The notes beneath the pieces were generated by a model that saw nothing but the letters and a program-made list of their open reading frames with translations, made no database searches and was not told the origin of the DNA. A stretch of 5,137 bases of DNA from Clostridia bacterium (GTDB lineage: Bacteria > Bacillota_A > Clostridia > Oscillospirales > CAG-272): the NCBI GenBank assembly GCA_017652965.1, contig JAGBZZ010000191.1:1-5137 (forward strand), written 5' to 3'. Shown in pieces: positions 1 to 5,125 of this stretch. Position 1 is the stretch's first letter. The number at the start of each line of letters is the position of its first letter. Made by a program: the position numbers and the translations under genes.

Positions 1-219
1 TACTTTTTGTATCCAAGAAAAACCGATGATGCGGAGATAAAGGCGGAACGAGCTGCACAGAGAGCCCACGGTGCTGAGAGTTGGGTGAGTGACGACCGTC
101 AAATGGACCGCGGAGGGTGCAGTCAAAGGCTTTGGCCGAGTATTCTGCAACGTGTGGGCATACGTCAGTTGCCGGGGATATGGCAGTATCCCGAAAGGGC
201 ATAGCAAAGCGCTATGAAA

Positions 220-257
220 CAAGGTGGCACCGCGGATAGCATGGTTATTCGTCCTTG
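220..257 (+). promoter_or_regulatory. T-box antiterminator helix
   Basis: CAAGG (220-224) pairs perfectly with CCTTG (253-257). The bulge TGGCACC (225-231) follows, then GCG (232-234) pairs with CGT (250-252), including one G-U pair. This is the canonical antiterminator, with its bulge free to bind the tRNA acceptor end. Its 3' strand overlaps the 5' strand of the terminator hairpin, so the two folds exclude each other. Confidence 0.9.
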
Positions 258-282
258 ACAGAGTTCTATTAGGGCGTTTTTT
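250..282 (+). terminator. T-box attenuator (conditional intrinsic terminator)
   Basis: CGTCCT (250-255) pairs with AGGGCG (271-276) with one G-U pair, leaving a 15-nt loop. A run of six T residues follows at 277-282. It shares CGTCC with the antiterminator, so it forms by default and is disrupted when uncharged tRNA-Trp binds. Confidence 0.88.
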
Positions 283-401
283 GTTATTTCGGGGAAGTGC
301 AGACACCGTTTTGCATCCGAAATCGCCGTTTGCCCTTGGAATTCTTTCTGCCAAACAATAAATAGTTAAAAATGCTGTTTTAAGCACAGGAGGAATGCGT
401 T
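283..401 (+). other. trpB 5' leader between attenuator and start codon
   Basis: This untranslated stretch of about 120 nt separates the attenuator from trpB. It holds one clear inverted repeat, ATTTCGG (286-292) with CCGAAAT (317-323), a 7-bp helix that can contain a nested TGCA (298-301)/TGCA (312-315) pairing. It could shape leader RNA structure or stability. No T-run follows the repeat, so it is not a second terminator. I see no convincing second promoter or small ORF. The trpB ribosome binding site AGGAGG is at 388-393. Confidence 0.5.
388..393 (+). promoter_or_regulatory. trpB ribosome binding site
   Basis: A perfect AGGAGG lies 8 nt upstream of the ATG at 402, which fixes the trpB start. 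Confidence 0.9.
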
Positions 402-1619
402 ATGCAGTTCAACGGAATCGATTTTGACACCTATTTCAAGCAGTATCCGGACGCCGAAGGCTACTTTGGTAAATACGGCGGCCGCTATATCTCGGATGAA
501 TTGAAGGCGGCGATGGAGGAGATCACGGAGGCCTATTTTACCATCTGCAAGTCTTCTAAATTCATCGCCGAGCTTCGCAAGATCCGCCGCGAATTCCAGG
601 GGCGCCCCACTCCGATCTCGTATCTCGAGCGCCTTTCCAATTCGCTTGGTAACGTGCAGCTGTACGTAAAGCGCGAGGATCTCAACCACACCGGCGCCCA
701 CAAGCTGAACCACTGCATGGGCGAGGCGCTTCTTGCCAAGTACATGGGCAAGAAGAAGGTCATCGCCGAAACCGGCGCAGGCCAGCACGGCGTGGCACTG
801 GCTACCGCGGCCGCTTACTTCGGCCTGGAGTGCGATATCTACATGGGCACGGTCGACATCGCCAAGCAGGCACCCAACGTTGCCAGAATGAAGATCCTGG
901 GCGCTAACGTTGTGGAGGTCAAGCACGGCCTTGCCACCCTGAAGGAGGCCGTAGACGACGCTTTTGAGGCCTATGCCAAGGAATACAAGGATGCCATCTA
1001 CTGCATCGGCTCGGTTCTTGGGCCGCATCCCTTCCCGATGATGGTGCGCGATTTCCAAAGCGTTGTGGGTATCGAAGCGCGCGAGCAGTTCCTTTCTATG
1101 ACGGGTGAATTGCCGGATGCCGTCGTTGCCTGCGTGGGTGGCGGCTCGAACGCCATGGGCATGTTCTCCGGATTTTTGAATGATCCTGTGGATATCTACG
1201 GGATCGAGCCCCTCGGCCGCGGCCCGGCGCTTGGTGACCATGCCGCCAGCCTGAAATACGGCACCGAGGGAATCATGCACGGCTTCAACAGCATTATGCT
1301 GAAGGACGAAAACGGCGAGCCTGCCCCGGTTTATTCGGTTGCCAGCGGGCTTGATTACCCCTCCTCCGGTCCTGAGCATGCCTTTTTGCACGATCTTGGC
1401 CGCGTAAAGTATGACGTCATCTCGGACGAGGAGACGATCGATGCCTTCTTCACCCTTTCGCGCCTTGAGGGCATCATCCCCGCAATCGAGAGTGCCCACG
1501 CCGTTGCATACGGCATCAAGCTGGCAAAGACCATGTCGCACGGCTCTGTCCTTATCAACCTTTCCGGCCGCGGCGACAAGGATATGGATTACATCATCGA
1601 AAAGTACGGCATCCGCTGA
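402..1619 (+). CDS. trpB: Tryptophan synthase beta chain, free-standing
   Basis: TrpB is a cytosolic PLP enzyme that condenses indole with L-serine to give L-tryptophan. The product is 405 aa, about the usual length (the Salmonella enzyme is 397 aa). Family landmarks run in order. [11 protein letters not shown] is at 20-30 and RPTPI at 68-72. HKLN follows, with the PLP-binding lysine at K101 (the usual form is HKIN). AETGAGQHG carries the catalytic glutamate E123 and starts the COMM domain that talks to TrpA. GPHPFP is at 207-212, the PLP-phosphate loop GGGSN at 246-250, GLDYP with D318 at 316-320, [12 protein letters not shown] at 356-367, and SGRGDKD with S388 at 388-394. All expected catalytic residues appear present, so the enzyme should be active. 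The ATG has AGGAGG 8 nt upstream, and TGA is followed directly by an in-frame TAA. No trpA follows; a promoter and the PAP2 gene do. Expression is set by the Trp T-box upstream. Indole may come from a TrpA encoded elsewhere or from outside the cell, which cannot be decided here. Confidence 0.96.
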   Translation: MQFNGIDFDTYFKQYPDAEGYFGKYGGRYISDELKAAMEEITEAYFTICKSSKFIAELRKIRREFQGRPTPISYLERLSNSLGNVQLYVKREDLNHTGAHKLNHCMGEALLAKYMGKKKVIAETGAGQHGVALATAAAYFGLECDIYMGTVDIAKQAPNVARMKILGANVVEVKHGLATLKEAVDDAFEAYAKEYKDAIYCIGSVLGPHPFPMMVRDFQSVVGIEAREQFLSMTGELPDAVVACVGGGSNAMGMFSGFLNDPVDIYGIEPLGRGPALGDHAASLKYGTEGIMHGFNSIMLKDENGEPAPVYSVASGLDYPSSGPEHAFLHDLGRVKYDVISDEETIDAFFTLSRLEGIIPAIESAHAVAYGIKLAKTMSHGSVLINLSGRGDKDMDYIIEKYGIR

Positions 1620-1623
1620 TAAG

Positions 1624-1657
1624 AAAAGGTGCTTTCCTGCGGGAAAGCACCTTTTTC
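1624..1657 (+). terminator. Intrinsic terminator of trpB
   Basis: A perfect 14-bp stem pairs 1624-1637 with 1642-1655; its core is GGTGCTTTCC with GGAAAGCACC. The loop is TGCG and the 3' side is a T5 run (1652-1656). It starts 5 nt after the trpB stop codon. The A-run on the 5' side could also stop transcription on the opposite strand, although no minus-strand gene needs it. Confidence 0.93.
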
Positions 1658-1659
1658 TA

Positions 1660-1688
1660 TTGCTTTTGGGGCGGTGCCATGCTATAAT
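1660..1688 (+). promoter_or_regulatory. Promoter of the PAP2 phosphatase gene
   Basis: A perfect -10 box TATAAT (1683-1688) is preceded by TGC (1680-1682), giving an extended -10. The -35 box TTGCTT (1660-1665) is weak and lies 17 nt upstream, directly after the trpB terminator. The transcript would start near 1695, leaving a short leader that contains the ribosome binding site. Confidence 0.7.
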
Positions 1689-1700
1689 GAAGAAAAACGA

Positions 1701-1706
1701 AAGGAG
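1701..1706 (+). promoter_or_regulatory. Ribosome binding site selecting a TTG start
   Basis: AAGGAG lies 8 nt upstream of TTG at 1715. No ATG in the same frame has comparable support nearby, so this site decides in favour of the TTG start. Confidence 0.8.
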
Positions 1707-1714
1707 CATTCGCT

Positions 1715-2656
1715 TTGAACTTTCTTCGCTTTTTGGAGGGGATCCGCACCCCTTTTCTCGATACGCTGTTCTCGCTGATCACGCATCTCGGTGAGGAGAC
1801 GGTGTTTATCCTCGTTGGCATTGTATTTTTCTGGTGTATCGACAAGGAAAAAGGGTATTTTATCCTCTCTGTCGGCTTTGTCAGCACGGTGCTTAACAGC
1901 TTTTTAAAGCTTCTGTTCCGCATTCCGCGCCCGTGGGTCAAGGATCCCTCGTTTACGATCGTGGAAAGCGCCCGCGCCGAGGCCACCGGGTACTCCTTTC
2001 CCAGCGGCCACACGCAAACCGCGGTCGGGGTCTTTGGCAGCATCGCACGCCTGACAAAAGGGCGCACCGTGCGTATCCTTTGCATCGCGGCCTGTGTTGC
2101 CGTGCCGCTCTCGCGTATGTATCTTGGGGTTCACACCCCGCTTGACGTTTCGGTAGCGGCTGTGGTTTCGCTTGCCTTGGTTCTTGGGCTCTATCCGCTG
2201 ATGCGCCGTATTGCCAAAAGCACCAAGGGGATGCTCATCTTTTTCGGGGCAACCGTCGGTATTTCGCTGGCGTTTTTACTCTACGTGCTTCTTTATCGCT
2301 TTCCGTCGGATATTGACCCCGCCAACTATGCAAGCGGCTTAAAAAATGCGTACAAGCTGCTTGGCTGTACGCTTGGTATCTTCATCGCCTATCTTTTGGA
2401 CGTCCGTTACATTCATTTTGACACCCGCGCCCCTCTTTTGGGGCAGGTGCTGAAGGTCGTGCTTGGGCTTCTTCCGCTTCTTTTGGTCAAGGAGGGCTTC
2501 CGCTATCCGCTTGCGCTGATCTTTGGTGATAGCCCGATTGCGGACGGCGTGCGCTATCTTCTGCTTACCCTTGTGGCCGGCGGCGTCTGGCCGCTCACTT
2601 TCGCCCGTTTTTCCCGCATTACACTCAAAAAACGCGAAAAATCCGCAAAAAGCTGA
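1715..2656 (+). CDS. PAP2-family membrane phosphatase
   Basis: This is a 313-aa polytopic membrane protein of the PAP2 (type 2 phosphatidic acid phosphatase) superfamily, which removes phosphate from lipid phosphates or isoprenoid diphosphates through a phospho-histidine intermediate. All three signature motifs are intact. Motif 1 KX6RP is K65 to R72-P73, motif 2 PSGH is at 96-99, and motif 3 SRX5HX3D is S133-R134, H140 and D144. Hydrophobic segments lie roughly at 28-42, 49-64, 120-135, 145-160, 173-194, 215-230, 243-258 and 280-294. The catalytic domain fills the N-terminal half. The C-terminal half (about 170-300) is an extra membrane domain with no motif I can name, and the tail is basic (LKKREKSAKS). 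Translation starts at TTG, supported by AAGGAG 8 nt upstream. The gene is monocistronic between its own promoter and a terminator. The substrate cannot be read from the sequence; undecaprenyl diphosphate and phosphatidate-type lipids are the usual candidates. Confidence 0.93.
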   Translation: MNFLRFLEGIRTPFLDTLFSLITHLGEETVFILVGIVFFWCIDKEKGYFILSVGFVSTVLNSFLKLLFRIPRPWVKDPSFTIVESARAEATGYSFPSGHTQTAVGVFGSIARLTKGRTVRILCIAACVAVPLSRMYLGVHTPLDVSVAAVVSLALVLGLYPLMRRIAKSTKGMLIFFGATVGISLAFLLYVLLYRFPSDIDPANYASGLKNAYKLLGCTLGIFIAYLLDVRYIHFDTRAPLLGQVLKVVLGLLPLLLVKEGFRYPLALIFGDSPIADGVRYLLLTLVAGGVWPLTFARFSRITLKKREKSAKS

Positions 2657-2700
2657 ACAAAAAAGAGCGATTCACTCACGTGAACCGCTCTTTTTTGTTC
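2655..2700. terminator. Bidirectional intrinsic terminator between convergent genes
   Basis: A perfect 15-bp stem pairs 2655-2669 with 2686-2700. After one A-C mismatch it continues with TTCAC (2671-2675) and GTGAA (2680-2684). Each outer arm holds a G+C segment (GAGCG or CGCTC) next to six A or T residues, so a T-run follows the stem on either strand. The left arm overlaps the PAP2 stop codon TGA (2654-2656) by two bases. The right arm ends one base before the stop of the minus-strand P-II gene (2702-2704). Confidence 0.93.
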
Positions 2701-2701
2701 C

Positions 2702-3421
2702 TTAATCCTCGTCCGGACTCCCAATACCGATCATACTGTCAACCGGAAGCGAGAAGATCACCGCATCGCCGTCGGTCTTCAGGCCGCCGGCATCCCGGAT
2801 GGCCTCCATGATCTTTTTCTTGTATTCGGAGGTTGTCAAAAAGAGGATGGCGTCCCCCTCGGTCGTCAGGGAAGTGCCGATCAGCTGCTCGGCCGGGGCA
2901 TTATTCAGGCTTCTGGTATGGAGATAGGTAGCACCGGTGGCACCCGCAGTACGCGCGGCGTCGATCACGGTCTCGGTGAATTTCTGGTTAACCACGGCAA
3001 CGATCAGCTCATGCATCTTCCGTGTCTCCTTTTCTGAGGTTTTTTTGTCGTGTGAGCCTGCCGCCCCCTCCTCCCGCCACGGGGTGGAAAGAATAGCGCG
3101 GCTGATAATGTTGGAAATTCCCGAAAGCGGGACGGTAAACGCAATACCGCGCCCCATAATGTACAGGCGCAAGCGCTTGTTGATAGCCCGCAGAAGCGGC
3201 TTTTCTACGTATCCGGGAATCAGCGCAAATACGATACGCTTTTCGATCTCGTCCAAGGCGAGATAGCTCATATAATTGGACTTGGCTGTTCCAAATCCAA
3301 GGGTGGAGAAGTGAAGGGAGACGCAAAACTCGTTGCACAGATCGGTCAGTGCGATTTCATTCTCGCGTGACAAAATGCAAATCAGAAGCTTAACGCGGCC
3401 TTCCGGCATTTTTTTAGGCAT
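2702..3421 (-). CDS. Tandem P-II-like signalling protein linked to DUF1538
   Basis: This 239-aa protein carries two P-II-like (GlnB/GlnK fold) domains, at about 9-111 and 136-234. They are joined by a hydrophilic linker (112-135) rich in K, E and T. Domain 1 keeps the GFG turn (42-44) before the T-loop region and ends in GRGIAFTVPLSGI. Domain 2 runs from HELIVAVV to GDAVIFSLPVDSMIGI, which matches the GDGKIF and VARVIRI end of GlnB. By eye, the ATP-phosphate ligands of GlnB (K90, R101, R103) are V, G and G in domain 2, and no T-loop tyrosine lines up with Tyr51. Classical ATP/2-oxoglutarate sensing or uridylylation is therefore doubtful. P-II proteins commonly bind and gate membrane transporters. 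This gene overlaps the stop of the upstream DUF1538 gene by 8 nt, so the two are translationally coupled and probably form one system. The start ATG at 3421 has AAGGAG 9 nt upstream; a longer ORF reaching 3496 lacks support. The linker coding region holds an A7 run and a second start signal. The ligand is unknown. Confidence 0.85.
   Translation of the reverse strand: MPKKMPEGRVKLLICILSRENEIALTDLCNEFCVSLHFSTLGFGTAKSNYMSYLALDEIEKRIVFALIPGYVEKPLLRAINKRLRLYIMGRGIAFTVPLSGISNIISRAILSTPWREEGAAGSHDKKTSEKETRKMHELIVAVVNQKFTETVIDAARTAGATGATYLHTRSLNNAPAEQLIGTSLTTEGDAILFLTTSEYKKKIMEAIRDAGGLKTDGDAVIFSLPVDSMIGIGSPDED
3014..3031 (-). promoter_or_regulatory. Possible internal translation start for the second P-II domain
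   Basis: On the minus strand AAGGAG (3031-3026) lies 9 nt before an in-frame ATG (3016-3014), codon 136 of the tandem P-II gene. The spacing and sequence equal those of the gene's main start. Initiation here would give a free 104-aa protein, which is the length of a single P-II subunit and begins exactly at the domain boundary (MHELIVAVV). Confidence 0.55.
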
Positions 3422-4943
3422 TTTGTCCCTCTCCTTCCACGTCGTATTCGTAATCGATAAAGTATTCCTCTTCCGCAACAAAGCGGCGCACCGCACGGTT
3501 GGCCTTCAGCTTGTAGATAAGGCCGGAGATCTGAATAGAAATGATCGGCGTCATGGCGGCAACGGCCACGCAACCGAAAGCATCTGTCATCATATCCCCG
3601 CCGAGGGCGGTACAGGCACCGATGGCCAAGGGAAGGACAAAGCCGCTCATCATAGTGCCGCTGGCAACCCCGCCCGAGTCAAAGGCGATACCGGTAAAGA
3701 TCTTGGGTACGGCAAAGGAAAGCGCCAGGGAGATCACGTAGCCGGGCAAAAGCACCCAGAGAAGCGGGATCCCGCACAAAATGCGAAGCATCGAAAGCCC
3801 AAGCGAGGCCGCCGCGCCGACTGAAAGGCTGAGGCTGACCGCACGCGAGGAGATCGCGCCCGCCGTTACCTGCTCAACCTGCTTGTTCAGCACGTGGACG
3901 GCAGGCTCGGCCGATATGATAAAGTAGCCAAGCAGCATTCCGATGGGAACCAGGAGGATCCCGTTAAGGATATCCGCCAGTGTCCCGCCAAGGGTATAAC
4001 CGACCGGCAGAAAGCCGATGTTTGCCCCCGTAAGAAAGATCACAAGGCCAAAGAAGGTGTAAACAACGCCAACACCGATACGGATCAGCTGCTTGGCACT
4101 GAAGGCGCGGGAAAAAAGCTGGAAAAGGGCAGTGAAGACAATGATCGGCAAGAGTGCGATCGCTACGTCAACGGCATGCTCGGCAAAGCCCTCAAAATAG
4201 CGGAGAAGTCCTACGCGAGTATCGGTCACCGGTGTGATATTCAGCTGATAGTCCCCACCGCCGAGTGTGTAACAGATCCCAAGAATCATGACGGAAAGGA
4301 TCGGGCCGATGCTGCAAAGAGACACAAGACCGAAGGAATCGTCATGTCCGTCCGCAGAGGTACGGCTGGAGGAAACACCGGCACCAAGCGCCATAATAAA
4401 CGGTACGGTCATGGGGCCTGTGGTCACCCCGCCCGAATCAAAGGCGATAGCCCAAAAATCCGAGGGCACAAAAAGGCAAAGCAAAAAGGTCAGGATGTAA
4501 AACGCCAAAAGAAGGATAGAAAGGCTGATGCGGAAAATGATACGGAAGAGGGCGATCACCAAAAAGAGTCCCACCCCGACCGAAACCGTCAGGATCAACA
4601 GCATATTCGGTACGCCTGTCACAAGCTCTGCCAGGATCTGCAGATCAGGCTCGGAAACCGTAATCAGAACACCGATAACAAACGCCAAAAACGCACTAAA
4701 CCAAAGATAATGCGATTGCCCAAGGTGAGCACCGATCTTGGTGCCAAGCGGTTGCATCGACATTTCCGCCCCCATCGTAAACACAGAAAGGCCGAATATG
4801 AGACAAGCGACCCCCAAAAAGAACAGAAAAAGCGTTCCCGGGTCCATAGGTGTAAGTGTAACGCTAAGCGCCAGCACGACCCCTGCGATCGGCAGGATCG
4901 AATGCAGCGATTCGCGGAATTTATCACGAATAACGCTATGCAA
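3414..4943 (-). CDS. DUF1538 membrane protein, two-repeat fusion (probable transporter)
   Basis: This polytopic membrane protein has 509 aa from the chosen TTG start; an ATG at 4967 would give 517 aa. Residue numbers here use the 517-aa form. It consists of two homologous halves. GAEMSMQPLGTKIG (66-79) matches GANIGFLPVGYTLG (314-327), SEPD (105-108) matches AEPA (353-356), and IAFDSGGVTTGPMT (174-187) matches IAFDSGGVASGTMM (427-440). DSFG...PILSV and DAFG...PIISI follow in each half. I count about 14 hydrophobic segments, and the C-terminus is acidic (VEGEGQNA preceded by E, D and Y residues). The layout is that of DUF1538 proteins. As I recall, a pair of separate DUF1538 proteins from Halomonas (UmpA/UmpB) was reported as a Na+(Li+,K+)/H+ antiporter; here both units are in one chain. 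Cation transport is inferred from that family report. TTG at 4943 is preferred because TGGAGG lies 6 nt upstream, whereas the ATG at 4967 would sit almost at the transcript 5' end. The gene leads an operon with the P-II gene. Confidence 0.88.
   Translation of the reverse strand: MHSVIRDKFRESLHSILPIAGVVLALSVTLTPMDPGTLFLFFLGVACLIFGLSVFTMGAEMSMQPLGTKIGAHLGQSHYLWFSAFLAFVIGVLITVSEPDLQILAELVTGVPNMLLILTVSVGVGLFLVIALFRIIFRISLSILLLAFYILTFLLCLFVPSDFWAIAFDSGGVTTGPMTVPFIMALGAGVSSSRTSADGHDDSFGLVSLCSIGPILSVMILGICYTLGGGDYQLNITPVTDTRVGLLRYFEGFAEHAVDVAIALLPIIVFTALFQLFSRAFSAKQLIRIGVGVVYTFFGLVIFLTGANIGFLPVGYTLGGTLADILNGILLVPIGMLLGYFIISAEPAVHVLNKQVEQVTAGAISSRAVSLSLSVGAAASLGLSMLRILCGIPLLWVLLPGYVISLALSFAVPKIFTGIAFDSGGVASGTMMSGFVLPLAIGACTALGGDMMTDAFGCVAVAAMTPIISIQISGLIYKLKANRAVRRFVAEEEYFIDYEYDVEGEGQNA
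3431..3436 (-). promoter_or_regulatory. Ribosome binding site of the tandem P-II gene
   Basis: AAGGAG on the minus strand lies 9 nt before the ATG at 3421. It sits inside the last codons of the DUF1538 gene and sets the P-II start there rather than at the upstream in-frame ATG at 3496 or the second ATG at 3409. Confidence 0.82.
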
Positions 4944-4949
4944 GGTAAG

Positions 4950-4955
4950 CCTCCA
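4950..4955 (-). promoter_or_regulatory. Ribosome binding site selecting the TTG start of the DUF1538 gene
   Basis: On the minus strand TGGAGG (4955-4950) is 6 nt upstream of TTG at 4943. The alternative ATG at 4967 has only the -10 box and a few bases in front of it, so it has no ribosome binding site. Confidence 0.75.
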
Positions 4956-4978
4956 TTGATATATCATAATCGATTACA

Positions 4979-5007
4979 ATTATAGCACAAGATCGCAAAA
5001 AAAGCGA
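4979..5007 (-). promoter_or_regulatory. Promoter of the DUF1538/P-II operon
   Basis: On the minus strand a perfect TATAAT (4984-4979) is preceded by TGC, an extended -10 identical to that of the PAP2 gene (TGCTATAAT). A -35 box is poor at 17-nt spacing (TCGCTT, 5007-5002), as expected when an extended -10 compensates or when an activator is needed. The start point would be near 4971, leaving a short leader that carries TGGAGG and a TTG start. Confidence 0.65.
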
Positions 5008-5008
5008 T
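4992..5008. repeat. Inverted repeat over the -35 region (possible operator)
   Basis: ATCGC (4992-4996) and GCGAT (5004-5008) form a perfect 5-bp dyad around an A7 centre. It covers the place where the -35 box of the DUF1538 operon should be. A regulator binding site is possible, but the arms are short and chance cannot be excluded. Confidence 0.35.
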
Positions 5009-5024
5009 AGGAAAACGAAAAAAT

Positions 5025-5049
5025 GCTTCAAAAAATATTTTTTTGAAGC
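5025..5049 (-). repeat. AT-rich 11-bp inverted repeat, possible minus-strand terminator
   Basis: GCTTCAAAAAA (5025-5035) pairs perfectly with TTTTTTGAAGC (5039-5049) across a 3-nt loop. On the minus strand it is followed by A and then TTTTTTCG, as in an intrinsic terminator. It lies upstream of the DUF1538 promoter and downstream of any leftward transcription entering from beyond the window, so it could insulate the operon. The stem has only five bp outside the A/T part. An operator or DNA-bending site is an alternative. Confidence 0.45.
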
Positions 5050-5096
5050 GCGACGTGTTTTTTTCTCAAAATGACACAAAAAATACCAAATTCCTC

Positions 5097-5125
5097 TTGA
5101 CAGAACCCTTCAAAAAACATATAAT
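5097..5125 (+). promoter_or_regulatory. Perfect-consensus promoter of a rightward gene beyond the window
   Basis: TTGACA (5097-5102) and TATAAT (5120-5125) are separated by exactly 17 nt, a full consensus housekeeping-sigma promoter. It points to the right, divergent from the DUF1538 operon. Transcription would start near 5132, and the gene itself lies outside the window. AACAT (5116-5120) and ATGTT (5130-5134) form a short dyad around the -10 box, which may be an operator. Confidence 0.8.

Larger units (their letters stand above)
20..282 (+). promoter_or_regulatory. Tryptophan-specific T-box riboswitch (tRNA-Trp sensing leader) of trpB
   Basis: This untranslated leader senses uncharged tRNA-Trp and lets transcription continue into trpB when tryptophan is scarce. 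Stem I can be drawn from GCGG (31-34) pairing with CCGC (108-111), with GGCGG (42-46) pairing with CCGTC (96-100) above it. The specifier loop reads AAATGGACC (101-109), putting the Trp codon TGG at 104-106. The distal arm pairs GCCCA (64-68) with TGGGT (82-86) around the typical apical motif GGTGCTGAGAG (70-80). Stem II pairs TGCAG (118-122) with CTGCA (145-149), and a further hairpin pairs GGGATA (175-180) with TATCCC (187-192). Stem III pairs CATAGC (200-205) with GCTATG (211-216). The conserved T-box AAGGTGGCACCGCGG is at 221-235. The fourth base of the bulge UGGC (225-228) can pair with a G discriminator base, as bacterial tRNA-Trp has. The promoter must lie left of the window. An ORF that can be read through 7-204 is a shadow of this RNA. 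Confidence 0.95.

Noticed and set aside
7..204. A 65-codon open frame on the plus strand
   Set aside because: It lies wholly inside the T-box RNA, whose helices and conserved motifs explain the sequence. It has no ribosome binding site and no recognisable protein.
336..364. Possible promoter TTGGAA-N17-TAAATA just before trpB
   Set aside because: The -10 matches consensus at only three of six bases, and such a promoter would bypass the T-box control. I regard it as chance in AT-rich leader.
373..386. TGCT/AGCA mini-hairpin before the trpB ribosome binding site
   Set aside because: A 4-bp stem is too short to mean anything without conservation.
366..1709. A 447-codon open frame on the minus strand
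   Set aside because: It is antisense to trpB, which has intact family motifs, a start with AGGAGG and a terminator. The minus-strand frame also crosses the trpB terminator and is typical of a shadow in GC-rich codons.
3422..3496. Extended N-terminus of the tandem P-II protein (25 more residues)
   Set aside because: The extension overlaps the DUF1538 end, lacks a ribosome binding site at its ATG and adds no P-II-like sequence. The ATG at 3421 has AAGGAG 9 nt upstream.
3894..4985. A 363-codon plus-strand frame rich in K, R, D, H and Q
   Set aside because: It is the antisense shadow of the hydrophobic DUF1538 gene. Its strange composition follows from complementing membrane-protein codons, and no domain or good start is visible.
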